Source of the DNA: JADFQT01 sp965216025
GTDB taxonomy: Bacteria; Chloroflexota; Dehalococcoidia; Lucifugimonadales; UBA3495
Reading direction: 5' to 3'
Length of the DNA: 64,000 bases
Assembly: GCA_965216025.1 (NCBI GenBank)
Contig: CBDCEX010000012.1
Coordinates: 186,001-250,000 of the forward strand
The notes beneath the pieces were generated by a model. The model was not told the DNA's origin. It was given only the letters and a program-made list of their open reading frames with translations, and searched no databases. Position numbers and translations under genes: made by a program. Below are positions 26,642 through 35,684 of this stretch, piece by piece (within the stretch, counting starts at the first letter, position 1; each line of letters starts with the position of its first letter).

Positions 26642-26666
26642 TTGGTAGTGCCAGGATATTCCGTCG

Positions 26667-26945
26667 TTAACCGAATATGGGCGTGTAGGATGCCCCAAAA
26701 TACTGCCACGGGGCCTGATCCGCATGGCTAGCCGTATCCGTTGTCTCCGGTGCTTTCATGAGAGCTACCCGCTGGTCGATCCACCGCATGGCTTCTTGTG
26801 ACGTTTCCGATATAGCCAATTCCCGACGTCCGGGGCGTGGTCCTGATATTGAGCAATAGATAGTCCCACCGGCCTCTTGGATTACATAGCCCCGGTAGTA
26901 AATCGTTCTTCCCCTGGTCGAACCCTTAATTGAACCCTGCAGCAT
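26667..26945 (-). CDS. Hypothetical protein (92 aa)
   Basis: I do not recognise this family. The protein has a compact region YYRGYVIQEAGGTIYCSISG followed by an Ala/Glu helix EAMRWIDQRVALMK, a pattern seen in small beta-strand/helix proteins. A GGAGGT lies 12 bases before the ATG, and the gene ends next to the terminator. It may be a real orphan gene. Confidence 0.45.
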   Translation of the reverse strand: MLQGSIKGSTRGRTIYYRGYVIQEAGGTIYCSISGPRPGRRELAISETSQEAMRWIDQRVALMKAPETTDTASHADQAPWQYFGASYTPIFG

Positions 26946-27145
26946 GATTAAGAATAGACCTCCAAAACAGGTTGTGCTCCTCCTCCCAACCCTTCCGATG
27001 CCATGGGTTCCCGGTACTTGTCTCCCAGGGACTAGACGCTTTGGTCGACAGACTGGCCAGCTGTCTGGACGTATGTTCTAATAAACCTGGCCGACAGTCA
27101 ACCGCCGGTTGTCATCAGGTTGGACTACGGGGCGATTGATGGTTC

Positions 27146-27882
27146 CTACTGAATCACCAATGTCAGAGGGCTCAGGTTTCCCAGGTTGTTGACTCCGGCT
27201 TCAATGGCCTTGGTCTCCCTGGGGGCTATCAACGGCGCGAATTGCAGCTGCGTGCCTGCCGGGCCGGTGAGGTTAAGCGTCTTAAAGGTCAGGCTAACCA
27301 GGGTAAATGGGCCCTGGACCGAATCTCCCAGGGTTCCGGCGGCGTAACCCACCTGGCCCGCCAGATTGTAGAAGCCGGATTGCAGCGCAACCTCCAGTGT
27401 GGCGCCGGGATTGATTTCTACCACCTGCAAAATGGATGGGTCAAACTCCAGATAAACCTGAACCGTGTCCACTGGGCTGACAGCTCGGGCTTCTACGATT
27501 ACTTTCACTTCGAATAATTGCCCAATCCCTGGCTGAGGGACGCTGGTTTGCAGCGTGATGGCCACCCCGGCAGCGCTCTCTGGCCCCGGAGAGGTTTCCG
27601 TGGGGGGTGTTGTGGTGGGGGTAGGGGTTGAAGGCGGGGTCTCCGTGGGGGGTGTTGTGGTGGGATTAGGGGTTGAAGGCGGAGTCTCCGTGGGCGGCGC
27701 TGTAGTGGGAGTAGGGGTTGAAGGCGGGGTCTCCGTGGGGGGCGCCGTTGTGGGAGTAGGGGTTGAAGGAGGAGACCCCCCGGACGGTGCTGAGGTGGAA
27801 GTAGGGGTGTAGGGGTGGAAGTAGGGGTGGAAGTAGGGGTAGGAGTAGGGGTTGAAGGAAGGGTTGAAGGAAGGGTCACCAC
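27146..27882 (-). pseudogene. Cohesin-domain protein with Thr/Pro linker, frameshifted
   Basis: The C-terminal part (27146-27565) reads VAITLQTSVPQPGIGQLFEVKVIVEA and VYLEFDPSILQVVEINPG, a type-I cohesin-like surface domain. It is preceded in the same frame by several repeats of TPTPTTAPPTETPPS. Near 27806-27812 the repeat GTAGGGGTGGAA is shortened by four bases, and the frame changes, so the linker upstream (VTLPSTLPSTPTPT...) is out of phase with the domain. No signal peptide is linked in frame. The low-complexity tract is a natural place for slippage or assembly error. Confidence 0.7.
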
Positions 27883-27996
27883 GGCCGGTACTAAACTAAT
27901 ACCAAGGTGAAAACTACATTCAGCTAAACCCCGGACTCTGCTTCGGCAATCGGCAGTGTGTTAGTACGCGCAACCTGAAGGAGCAAAATCCTTCGT

Positions 27997-28072
27997 CACA
28001 CCGGCTTACGCCGGTGTCCAGGAAAGTACATTCTGCACTGTTCCCTGGATTCCGGCGTTCGCCGGAATGACG
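27997..28072. repeat. REP-like palindromic repeat (VIPANAGIQ type)
   Basis: The arms GACACCGGCGTAAGCCGGTG-like and CATTCCGGCGAACGCCGGAA-like form two hairpins on the minus strand. This is the common bacterial intergenic repeat that translates as VIPANAGIQ. It lies at the 3' end of a Pro-rich reading frame and appears to have replaced its natural C-terminus. Confidence 0.75.
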
Positions 28073-28713
28073 GTGTTAGCAGCGCTGCCCAATCCGTTGT
28101 CGATGTAGATTCCACTTTGGCTTTGGTTTAGAGTGGGAGTAGGGGTTGAGGGAGAGATTGGAGTGCTAATGGTAGTGGCTGCGGGAGTTACGCTCATGGA
28201 CGGAGTCGGCGGCTGGACGGTAGTTATCGCCGCTGTTGGCGTCGGAGCGAGAGTCGGTTGGGCAGGAACCGGCTCGGGCGTGGGGAAAAGAGCGGGCATA
28301 GGTGTCGGGGCCGTCGCCGGAGCCGGTTGGCCGGTAGGCAAGGCAGTGCTGGCAGGTTGGCTTAGATTGGGGGCTGCAGGAGGAGGCGCCTGGACGGTGG
28401 CTTCCGGCAAGGGTGGTGCGATTGGTGATGATGGGCTTGAGTCCGCGGGTGATGCGCCGGAGCCGGAAGCGCCGGAACCGGTTAATGCCGGAAGCTCAGC
28501 TGAGGATTCTAGCACCCGGTTACGTTGGTAGTCCGGCGCGATCAGCGCCTCGGAAACTAGATTTAGACACACCAGCCACATGACGCACAAGGGAATCAAA
28601 TGGGACAAGCGATGGGAAAAGATTAAGCCGAGCCTCATTGTAACTAATGCCCGGGATATTAATGCCCGGCGTGAGGGAGAGGGAGCGCGCGGGTGGAGAA
28701 GGAGCCGTCTCAT
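28006..28713 (-). pseudogene. Pro/Ala/Thr-rich exported protein, 3' end replaced by a repeat
   Basis: The frame (235 residues) has a hydrophobic segment LSHLIPLCVMWLVCLNLVS near residues 36-54 that could be a signal or anchor, then a long Pro/Ala/Thr-rich region ending TPTPTLNQSQSG. The last 30 residues come from the REP-like repeat (TVIPANAGIQGTVQNVL). The Thr-Pro repeats resemble the linker of the cohesin-domain gene just downstream on the same strand. I infer that both are pieces of one exported protein split by the repeat. The start codon is uncertain. Confidence 0.5.
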
Positions 28714-28778
28714 CTCATAGCCAAGCCGCTAGATCAGGGGACAGATAGCCCTTCATCGTTAGCGGTAGGTCCCTAAAG

Positions 28779-30047
28779 CTAACGAGACAATCCCTCCAAG
28801 AATTCGGTCAGGGGTCGGGCCTCCTGCGTGGAGGTTTTCATATCCCGGATCACCACCTCGCCGCGGGCGATCTCGTCGTCGCCCAGGATGGCAACATAGG
28901 GTATTCCCAGCGCGTTGGCTTGGCGCATCTGGCCCCGCAGGGCCCGAGAGCCGCTGCTCAAAATCGCCCCCACTCCGGCCCGCCGGATTCTGGATGCCAG
29001 CTCCAAGGCCGGACCGCGGGCGGCCTCACCGACGTTGGCCACCAAATAGCTGGGCGAAGGCTCTGGCGGAACCTCCACCTCGCTGTGTTTCAGGTTTAGG
29101 GTCAGTCGCTCCATACCGGAGCCAAATCCTATCCCTGGGGTGGGACGCCCGCCCAGCTGCTCGATCAGGGCGTCGTAACGACCCCCGCCGCAGATGGTTG
29201 ACTGCCCTCCCGCGTCGGCAGGCTGAATCTCGAAAACGGTCCGGGTGTAATAATCCAGGCCTCGCACCAGGCGATGGTCCACCTGGTAGGGAATTCCCAT
29301 GGCCTGAAGATTTCCCTGCAACCGGTCCCAGTGGTCCTGGCATTCGGGACACAAGTGGTCGATCGACCGGGGCGCTGCCTCACCCAGGGCGCGACAGGTT
29401 TCCACCTTGCAGTCCAGCAGCCGCAGGGGGTTGCGCGTCAGCCGGTTGCGGCAATCGGGACAGAGACGCTCCTGATATCCGGTATAGTAGTTCTTCAACT
29501 CGGCGACATAATTGGGGCGGCATTGGGAGTCGCCGATACTGTTCAGAAACAGGTCAAGGTCGCGTAATCCCAGGGAGTTCATCAGCTGCCAGGCCAGCTC
29601 GATAACCTCGGCATCCACCGAGGGATCCGGGTCGCCAATAACCTCCAACCCAAACTGATGGTGCTCCCGATAGCGCCCGGCTTGCGGCCGCTCGTAGCGA
29701 AACACGGGACAGAAGTAGTACAACCGCACCGGCTGGGGCAGGTTGTGCATTCCGTGTTCCATGTAGGCTCGGCAGACCGGCGCCGTACCCTCCGGGCGAA
29801 GGGTTAGTTTGTCCCGGCCCCGGTCCTCAAAGGTATACATCTCCTTTTCCACTATGTCGGTGCCTTCCCCCACGGACCGGACAAAGAGGTTGGCATCCTC
29901 GAAAGTTGGGCTGTCGATCCGCCAGAAGCCGTAGCGCTGGGCCAGGGCGACGGCCTTCGACTCGATATATCGCCAATATTTCTGCTCCTCCGGGAGCAAG
30001 TCAGTGGTGCCTCTGGGAGCTTGGAACGAGGTCAAATTAATCCTCAA
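28779..30047 (-). CDS. hisS: Histidyl-tRNA synthetase
   Basis: The 422-residue class II synthetase charges tRNA-His. It has FQAPRGTTDLLPEE at 8-21, motif 2 FRYERPQAGRYREHHQFG, the histidine-binding LVRGLDYYTRTVFE and motif 3 GGGRYDALIEQLGG with GIGFGSGMERL. A C-terminal anticodon-binding domain follows (about 330-422). The annotated start is TTG at 30047; a nearby in-frame TTG is also possible. It is a single gene, with no relation in position to hisA/hisH. Confidence 0.96.
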   Translation of the reverse strand: MRINLTSFQAPRGTTDLLPEEQKYWRYIESKAVALAQRYGFWRIDSPTFEDANLFVRSVGEGTDIVEKEMYTFEDRGRDKLTLRPEGTAPVCRAYMEHGMHNLPQPVRLYYFCPVFRYERPQAGRYREHHQFGLEVIGDPDPSVDAEVIELAWQLMNSLGLRDLDLFLNSIGDSQCRPNYVAELKNYYTGYQERLCPDCRNRLTRNPLRLLDCKVETCRALGEAAPRSIDHLCPECQDHWDRLQGNLQAMGIPYQVDHRLVRGLDYYTRTVFEIQPADAGGQSTICGGGRYDALIEQLGGRPTPGIGFGSGMERLTLNLKHSEVEVPPEPSPSYLVANVGEAARGPALELASRIRRAGVGAILSSGSRALRGQMRQANALGIPYVAILGDDEIARGEVVIRDMKTSTQEARPLTEFLEGLSR

Positions 30048-30111
30048 CGCTGGCCTGAAAACTGACCTGCAAAATCAATCAAAATCCGGGTGGTCTGGAA
30101 AAGCGGAAAGG

Positions 30112-31350
30112 CTAGACCAGCCCCTCTGTCGCCATCTGCCGCAGCTCATCCGGACTTAGCCCTCCAATGCTGCACAGGATCTCTTCGTTATTAGCTCCCA
30201 GCAAAGGAGGTGCATCGGCCCGAGTGTCTTGGGTGTCTACCAGCCTGATTGGGGTGTTAACGGTTCGGAAGGATCCACCGAAGGTGTTGCCGCTGTCCAG
30301 GAACATCTTCCTTATTTCCAGGTGAGGGCACTGGTCCAGATCGGCTACGTCCTGCACTATGCCCATGGAGAAACCGCACTCCAGGAGCTTCTGGTTTAGC
30401 TCTTGCTTCGGTATTTGTTGAGACCACTCCTCTATGGCCGGAACAATATTGCTGAAGTAAAACTCCCCCTCCACGTCCAAGCCCAGGTACCTGGAGTCCT
30501 CGATCAACTCCTCTTTTCCCAACAGCTTCCAGAGAGCCGTCCATTTCTCCGCGGCGTTGCCCGCGCCGGCCAGCACAACGTAACCGTCCTTGGCCCTTAA
30601 CGCCAGCTGGGCGCTGAACATATTTTCCCTGGCCCGGGTGGTTACCTGGCCATTGGTCTGGTAGAGGGGCATGCTGCTGGTGGTGTGCGCCACCATGCAG
30701 TCGTACATGGCCATATCGACGTGCTGGCCTTTGCCGGTTTTTCGCTTGGATTCCAAAGCCATCATGATGCCCAAGGCGGTCCAGACCCCGGGAACCGAAT
30801 CGCCGATGTTGTCTCCCACCATCTGCGGGGCGCTGCCCGGAGGTCCGGTCATCTCCATCCAGCCTCCCATTCCCTGGACACAGGGATTGTTGGCCGGCCA
30901 TTCGGAGTAGGGGCCGCGCAACCCCTCACCGTCCCCGTATCCGGTTATGGTGGCATAAACCAGCCCGGGGTTGACCTCGCTGAGCCGGTCCCAACCAAGA
31001 CCGAGCCGGCGCATGGCGCCCGGACCCCAGTTGTCCAGCAACACATCGGAAACCTTTACCAGGTCCTCAAAAGCTTCTTTCAGCCGGGGATTTCGCAGGT
31101 CCAGTGTCACGCTTTTCTTATTCCGGTTAACCCCCAGAAATCGGGCGCTGTCCTTTTGCCCATCGGGTCCGTGGATGAAGGGTGTGTTGTCCCTGGCCCT
31201 ATCTCCAGACCCGGGACGCTCTATCTTAATCACCTCGGCGCCCATGTCGGCCAGGATCATGGAGCAGAAGGGACCGGCGACGATATGGGTGGCGTCAAGA
31301 ACCCGAAGACCTTCCAAGGGCAGCGGTAGCTTGGCATTGCTAGTGGTCAT
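30112..31350 (-). CDS. CaiB/BaiF family CoA-transferase 1
   Basis: The 412-residue family III CoA-transferase moves CoA between carboxylic acids. It shows LPLEGLRVLDATHIVAGPF, the GAEVIKIERPGSGDRAR stretch and the catalytic Asp in HVDMAMYDCMVA. The ATG at 31350 follows AGAGG and is preferred over a long upstream extension. The substrate pair is unknown; in organisms of this type many paralogues act in acid activation. Confidence 0.93.
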   Translation of the reverse strand: MTTSNAKLPLPLEGLRVLDATHIVAGPFCSMILADMGAEVIKIERPGSGDRARDNTPFIHGPDGQKDSARFLGVNRNKKSVTLDLRNPRLKEAFEDLVKVSDVLLDNWGPGAMRRLGLGWDRLSEVNPGLVYATITGYGDGEGLRGPYSEWPANNPCVQGMGGWMEMTGPPGSAPQMVGDNIGDSVPGVWTALGIMMALESKRKTGKGQHVDMAMYDCMVAHTTSSMPLYQTNGQVTTRARENMFSAQLALRAKDGYVVLAGAGNAAEKWTALWKLLGKEELIEDSRYLGLDVEGEFYFSNIVPAIEEWSQQIPKQELNQKLLECGFSMGIVQDVADLDQCPHLEIRKMFLDSGNTFGGSFRTVNTPIRLVDTQDTRADAPPLLGANNEEILCSIGGLSPDELRQMATEGLV

Positions 31351-31574
31351 GTTTCCTCTCCCGGCCGAGCTTGATGGCGGATGGTCTCTACTATAAAACA
31401 TTATCCCAAGGCTGGAAACCCGGGAGCTGAGACCCCGGCAGGTTGCTCCGGGCAGTATGCTATACTCTATCGCGAGGCAAGGGAACCCGTCCCGGACTCC
31501 TGCCCCTAGAGGCTTCCTTCTGGAGTCCGGACATAGCCGGTAGGGCCCCCCCCAATAGCCTTCGGTCATAAGCA

Positions 31575-32342
31575 ATGGAAGTCTTAGAATTCACCACCAA
31601 TCCTTTTCGAGGCGCGGTCACCAGCACCGGCTCTCTGCCGTCGGATCCGGCGGAGTTCGCCCTTCGGCTCCGCCACTCCTTGAAGGTCTGGGGCTCAGAG
31701 GGTTTCCAGACAGTATGGATGCAGATACCCACCAGCCTGGCCGCGCTGATCCCGATAGCGGTCGAGGCGGGCTTCAGCTTTCATCACTCCTCCGAAGAGT
31801 ACCTGATGCTGACCCATCGGCTGGTTCCGGACGCCACTATTCCGCCCTTTGCCACCCATTACATCGGCGCCGGCGGCGTGGTGCTTAACGAGGACAGCGA
31901 GTTGTTGCTGGTCTGCGAAAGATACCGGCGTCCCGGCCAGCCGCCTTTTTACAAGCTGCCCGGTGGAGCATTGCAGCCGGGGGAGCACCTGGCCGACGCG
32001 GTGGTGCGGGAGGTTTTGGAGGAAACAGGCGTGCAAACCAGGTTCGATGCCCTGGTTTGTTTGCGGCACTGGCATGGCTATCGGTACGGCAAATCGGACA
32101 TCTATTTTGTGTGCCGACTGTCGCCTCTGAGCCGCGAAATCACGATGCAGGCCGAAGAGATAGAAGAGTGTATCTGGATGCCCTCGGAGCAGTTTTTGAC
32201 CTCCGAAGACGTGAGCACCTTCAACAAGAGCATTGTTCGCGCCGCGCTGGATAGTCCTGGAATAGTTAGCTCGTGGATCGAAGGTGTTGGCGACCCGCAG
32301 ACCCGCGAGATTTTCATGCCTCCCGGTTGGCCCTCAAAGTGA
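31575..32342 (+). CDS. Nudix hydrolase, NUDT6-like two-domain form
   Basis: The 255-residue protein carries an N-terminal domain of about 95 residues (VWMQIPTSLAALIPIAVEAGFSFHH) that resembles the N-terminal part of NUDT6-type proteins, followed by a Nudix domain with a complete box GGALQPGEHLADAVVREVLEETG (about 134-156). That architecture is known from eukaryotes and some bacteria. The substrate is not known. It is divergent from the CoA-transferase gene. Confidence 0.88.
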   Translation: MEVLEFTTNPFRGAVTSTGSLPSDPAEFALRLRHSLKVWGSEGFQTVWMQIPTSLAALIPIAVEAGFSFHHSSEEYLMLTHRLVPDATIPPFATHYIGAGGVVLNEDSELLLVCERYRRPGQPPFYKLPGGALQPGEHLADAVVREVLEETGVQTRFDALVCLRHWHGYRYGKSDIYFVCRLSPLSREITMQAEEIEECIWMPSEQFLTSEDVSTFNKSIVRAALDSPGIVSSWIEGVGDPQTREIFMPPGWPSK

Positions 32343-32409
32343 TTCTGCTAAGCTTTGAATCAAGACCTAAACCTTGTCGGAGGGGCCGCCGTTTGGGGAT
32401 ATCCTCGTC

Positions 32410-32445
32410 AGTCCCCCTTTGAAAAAGGGGGATACAGGGGGATTT
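32410..32445. repeat. Family D palindromic repeat
   Basis: The core GTCCCCCTTTGAAAAAGGGGG is followed by ATACAGGGGGATTT, the standard layout of family D. It lies in the gap between the Nudix and the PEP-mutase family genes. Confidence 0.7.
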
Positions 32446-32526
32446 GGATGTCCCCAGTTTTGTAGCCTCTAAAGGGCTCAGTAAAAGCAGCAAAATTAAA
32501 TTCTGGCTACAACGGAGGTGGCAGCC

Positions 32527-33390
32527 GTGTCCCTAGTTAGAGAAAGGTTCCGGAGCGTGCTGGCTGGGTCCAGCTGCTCCCTGGCCGCCAATATCTTCGA
32601 CCCGCTGTCGGCCCGCATCGCCGACAACCTGGGATACCAGGTCTGTGTGCTCTCCGGGTCCGTGGGCAAAGTGGCCAACCTGGGTGTGCCGGACATTGTC
32701 CTTTCCAACATGTCCGACGTGGTGGACCACTGCCGGCGCATCACCCGCATGACCGAAGTAAGCCTGATGGTGGACGCCGAGGACGGGTTCGGCAACGCGG
32801 TCAACGTGGCTAGAACCGTGCGGGAAATGGAAGCCGCGGGGGTTTCGGGCATTGAAATTGAGGATAATGTCGTCCCCAAGCAGTTCAACGTGACCGACCC
32901 TGGTCTGGTTTCCACCGATGAGCAGGCGGGCAAGCTTCGTGCGGCGGTGGCCGCCCGGTCCGACCCCACCACCGTAATCGTCGCCCGTACCAGCGCGCTG
33001 GGCCAGCTGCCCTTGGCGGAGGCTTTGGAGCGGGTGAAGGCCTATTCCCAGACCGGAGCCGAAGCGTTGATGCTGGTCGGAGCGCGGCGGGGCAAGGCGG
33101 ATATCGAAGCAGTGCATCAGGTTACATCCTTGCCCTTGTGTGTTCTCAGTCCTCCGCCCGACGCTAGGGACGATGCCGAGTTTCTGGCAGCCAATGGCGT
33201 CCGGATCCTGATGCTGGGTAACCCCACCTTCGCCGTGGCGGTCAGGGCCGTTCACGACAGCCTGAAGTTTTTGCAGGATGGCGGAAAACAAGAAGAATTG
33301 GAGGACCGCATGGCTCCGGCCGAGTTGCTGCGGGCGGTAAACCGCACCGATGAGTACATCCGCTGGCAAGAGGAATATCAGCGGCCCTGA
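32527..33390 (+). CDS. Isocitrate lyase/PEP mutase family protein, oxaloacetate decarboxylase-like
   Basis: The 287-residue TIM barrel belongs to the ICL/PEPM superfamily. The segment MVDAEDGFGNAVNVARTVREME (about 78-99) resembles the oxaloacetate decarboxylase group (PA4872-like), including the Mg-binding acidic residues. The Cys-containing active-site loop of isocitrate lyases (KKCGH) is missing, and residues for PEP mutase are not evident. The GTG at 32527 lies nine bases after GGAGG; an earlier GTG at 32518 is too close to it. Confidence 0.85.
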   Translation: MSLVRERFRSVLAGSSCSLAANIFDPLSARIADNLGYQVCVLSGSVGKVANLGVPDIVLSNMSDVVDHCRRITRMTEVSLMVDAEDGFGNAVNVARTVREMEAAGVSGIEIEDNVVPKQFNVTDPGLVSTDEQAGKLRAAVAARSDPTTVIVARTSALGQLPLAEALERVKAYSQTGAEALMLVGARRGKADIEAVHQVTSLPLCVLSPPPDARDDAEFLAANGVRILMLGNPTFAVAVRAVHDSLKFLQDGGKQEELEDRMAPAELLRAVNRTDEYIRWQEEYQRP

Positions 33391-33460
33391 ACTCCAAATC
33401 AGATGGGGCAAACGCATCTTGGTCCCCGGCTATGGCCTATGGAACAAGGTAGGCGACTTC

Positions 33461-33537
33461 CGTTCGTCCTGAGGCTCTCGAAGGGCGGTGACGGATGTCA
33501 CCCGTTCATGGTTCGACAAGCTCACCACGAACGGACT
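33461..33537. repeat. Family C palindromic repeat
   Basis: The ends CCGTTCGTCCTGAGGCTCTC and CAAGCTCACCACGAACGG form a long imperfect palindrome around GTGACGGATGTCACC. Copies occur at 6760-6825 and, reversed, at 50917-50985. No gene is seen in 33391-33712. Confidence 0.75.
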
Positions 33538-33712
33538 GGGCTCGCTGATAGCGAAGCTGCCGATTGCTTGCCGAAGCAGAACCCTCCCGGTGACGGCCGG
33601 TGCTCCGCCTGCTATACTTGGCCAGTCAAAGTACCTCCCCTGTCAAGGGGAGGTTGGCCGGAGTTATATGACCCCTAATTCTTAGTCACCCTCTTTGCAA
33701 GGAGGAAACCCG

Positions 33713-34363
33713 ATGCTGCATGAACTGCGAGTTTACGAGACGATGCCCGGGAAATTGCCCGCCCTGAACGATCGCTTCGCCAATCATACTACCGGCTTTT
33801 TCAAGAATTACGGCATTGGCATGTTGGGGTTCTGGACCGACGTGATCGGCGACAGTAACAAGCTTACCTACATTCTCAGCTTCGACAGCATGGCGGACCG
33901 GGAGCAGAAGATGACTGCCTTCCAGGCCGACCGCGCCTGGCAGGAGGTTCGGGCCGAAACCGAGCAGGACGGGCCCTTCGTAGCCCGGGTGCTCAACACC
34001 TTTCTGCAACTGACCCCCTACTCCCCGCTGCCCAAGATATCTACCAACGTGCAGGAGTTGCGGACCTACGAGGCCGTTCCCGGCAATCTGCCCGCGCTGA
34101 ACGACCGGTTCGCCAACCACACCAGCGCCCTGTTCCAGAAGCACGGCATGGAGGTGGTGGGATTCTGGACGGAAGTCGTGGGGACCAGCAACCAACTGGT
34201 TTATATGCTGGGCTACGATGGATTGGGGGCCAGGGAAGAGAGTTGGGGCGCTTTCCAGAACGACGCAGATTGGCAGAAGGCCCGGGCCGCGTCGGAAGTG
34301 AACGGCCCGCTGGTCAAGCGGAGCCACAACCGAATAATCCGGCGCACGGCCTACTCCCCCTAG
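33713..34363 (+). CDS. NIPSNAP family protein with two domains
   Basis: The 216-residue protein consists of two similar NIPSNAP (dimeric ferredoxin-like) domains of about 105 residues: ELRVYETMPGKLPALNDRFANHT at 4-26 and ELRTYEAVPGNLPALNDRFANHT at 113-135. Each ends in a TPYSP/TAYSP motif. The biochemical role of the family is unclear; some members bind small hydrophobic ligands. The ATG at 33713 follows AAGGAGG. Confidence 0.9.
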   Translation: MLHELRVYETMPGKLPALNDRFANHTTGFFKNYGIGMLGFWTDVIGDSNKLTYILSFDSMADREQKMTAFQADRAWQEVRAETEQDGPFVARVLNTFLQLTPYSPLPKISTNVQELRTYEAVPGNLPALNDRFANHTSALFQKHGMEVVGFWTEVVGTSNQLVYMLGYDGLGAREESWGAFQNDADWQKARAASEVNGPLVKRSHNRIIRRTAYSP

Positions 34364-34441
34364 TAGAGGTGTGCGGGCGGCAGGACCAGCTTGGAATCAA
34401 CCCGGTCCGGGATGGCGGGGTCAGCCCATCCTGGCTGGGTA

Positions 34442-34840
34442 CTACCGATTTCTGGTTGAAATCCGTTCTGGAGTGACAGTCACCAGCACTCTGGGCTGAG
34501 TCTTCCACCGCTCCAGATGCTCCTCCACCTCGGCCATATCGGTGTAACGCTGAATAATGGCGCGTGCCTGCTCCCAGATGTCCTGGTCGCTTACCGTCGC
34601 CCTTCCCCGGATAACGACGTAGTCAGCGGCCAAAGGCGCGGCATAAATGCATAGAGAGATCCGAGGGTCCCGCTGCAGGTTCAGGTATTTAACCCGCTCC
34701 TTGGTGGTTACAAAGGTCAGCACTGTCCCATCGTAGTGGTACCAGTTCGGCGTTAGCTGCGGTGTTCCGTCCCGATTTATGGTAGCCATCACCGCGATGC
34801 GGGAAGGGGCAAGGAATTCGGTTATCTCTTGCTGATTCAT
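34442..34840 (-). CDS. PPOX-class F420/FMN-binding protein
   Basis: The 132-residue split-barrel protein is of the pyridoxamine-oxidase-like class. It has FLAPSRIAVMATINRDGTPQLTPNWYHYDG (near residues 8-37) and VIRGRATVSD, the family's usual elements, and resembles F420-dependent reductases. With cofE in the same window, F420 is a plausible cofactor. ATG at 34840 has AAGG about ten bases upstream; ATG at 34849 is the alternative. Confidence 0.85.
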   Translation of the reverse strand: MNQQEITEFLAPSRIAVMATINRDGTPQLTPNWYHYDGTVLTFVTTKERVKYLNLQRDPRISLCIYAAPLAADYVVIRGRATVSDQDIWEQARAIIQRYTDMAEVEEHLERWKTQPRVLVTVTPERISTRNR

Positions 34841-34885
34841 GCGGGTCATACCTTTTCTGTATGAAGAGTGGGTGATTTGGACATG

Positions 34886-34913
34886 GTAGGGGCGCACGCC
34901 CGTGCGCCCCTAC
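34886..34913. repeat. Perfect 12-bp hairpin repeat
   Basis: GTAGGGGCGCAC and GTGCGCCCCTAC are exact inverted repeats separated by four bases. This is a common dispersed intergenic palindrome. It has no T-run, so it is not a standard terminator. Confidence 0.8.
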
Positions 34914-34988
34914 GGAATACTCAGGATTTTCATGTGGCGTTAAAACTCGTTGCCCACTGGGCAGCCGTCGGGCTCCTCGCGTTAAATG

Positions 34989-35554
34989 CTACACCGGCAG
35001 CAGGGGTTCGGGACCTCCCGTGCGTGTTTCTTCGCCGAAGGCGTTGACGTTAAAGGCCAGCAGCGCGTAGTAACCCATCAGGTTGGTAAGCTCGGTCAGA
35101 CCCCGAACTCCGAATAGGGTCCGAGCGGCATCAAAGGTGGCCTGGCTAACCTGGTGAGTACGGAAGAACTCCTGACCGTAGCTCACCACCGCCGATTCAT
35201 CGGGGGACAAACCATTCAGCTCCTTTTTATCCCGCACAGGCTATCCACCAAGGCGTCGCTGAGACCGGACCGCCGTCCCAATGCGGCGTGGGCGTACCAG
35301 ATGTACGGGCAGTCCCACTCTCGGGCAGTAACCAGCATCGCCAGCTCCCGGACCTTGGCTGGTAGCGAGGAGTCATCGCCCCGCAGATAGGCTCGCAGGT
35401 GCTCGCCGCGCTTGGTTATCTCCGGCACGTTGATCATGATCGCTATGGGTCCCCCAGCCGGGTGGGAGCCGCCGCGCTCGCTGACAATCTGGTCGTAGGC
35501 GTCTTTTTGGTTCTCCGGGACGCTCTCCCTGGTTGCCGCGGGTATTCGGGCCAT
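34989..35554 (-). pseudogene. Carboxymuconolactone decarboxylase family gene, frameshifted
   Basis: The first part from ATG 35554 reads to LSDALVDSLCGIKRS and stops at 35216. The second part, in another frame from about 35237, reads RDKKELNGLSPDESAVVSYGQEFFRTHQV through NVNAFGEETR and ends at 34989. Joined, they give a normal protein of about 187 residues with the motif CPYIWYAHAALG. The break is a doubled TG near 35235 (CTGTGCGGG instead of CTGCGGG). A GGAGG precedes the start. It could be a recent mutation or sequencing error. Confidence 0.88.
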
Positions 35555-35615
35555 CCTTGCCTCCTGGGAATTTTAGATTACGTATCCTTGACGAAAATTC
35601 TAAGCTGGTAACATC

Positions 35616-35653
35616 CAAATCCCCCTTTTTAAAAGGGGGATTCAGGGGGATTT
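35616..35653. repeat. Family D palindromic repeat
   Basis: AAATCCCCCTTTTT and AAAAGGGGGATT form a nearly perfect palindrome, followed by CAGGGGGATTT. It lies between the LLM gene 3' end and the decarboxylase gene start. Confidence 0.75.
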
Positions 35654-35684
35654 ACCCAAACGGGAGCTCGTCTTCGAAGGCTGA

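Noticed and set aside
27555..27812. Plus-strand Gly/Val-rich frame opposite the Thr/Pro linker
   Set aside because: It is the antisense of the linker repeats; the Thr/Pro reading is linked in frame to a cohesin domain, while this one has no context.
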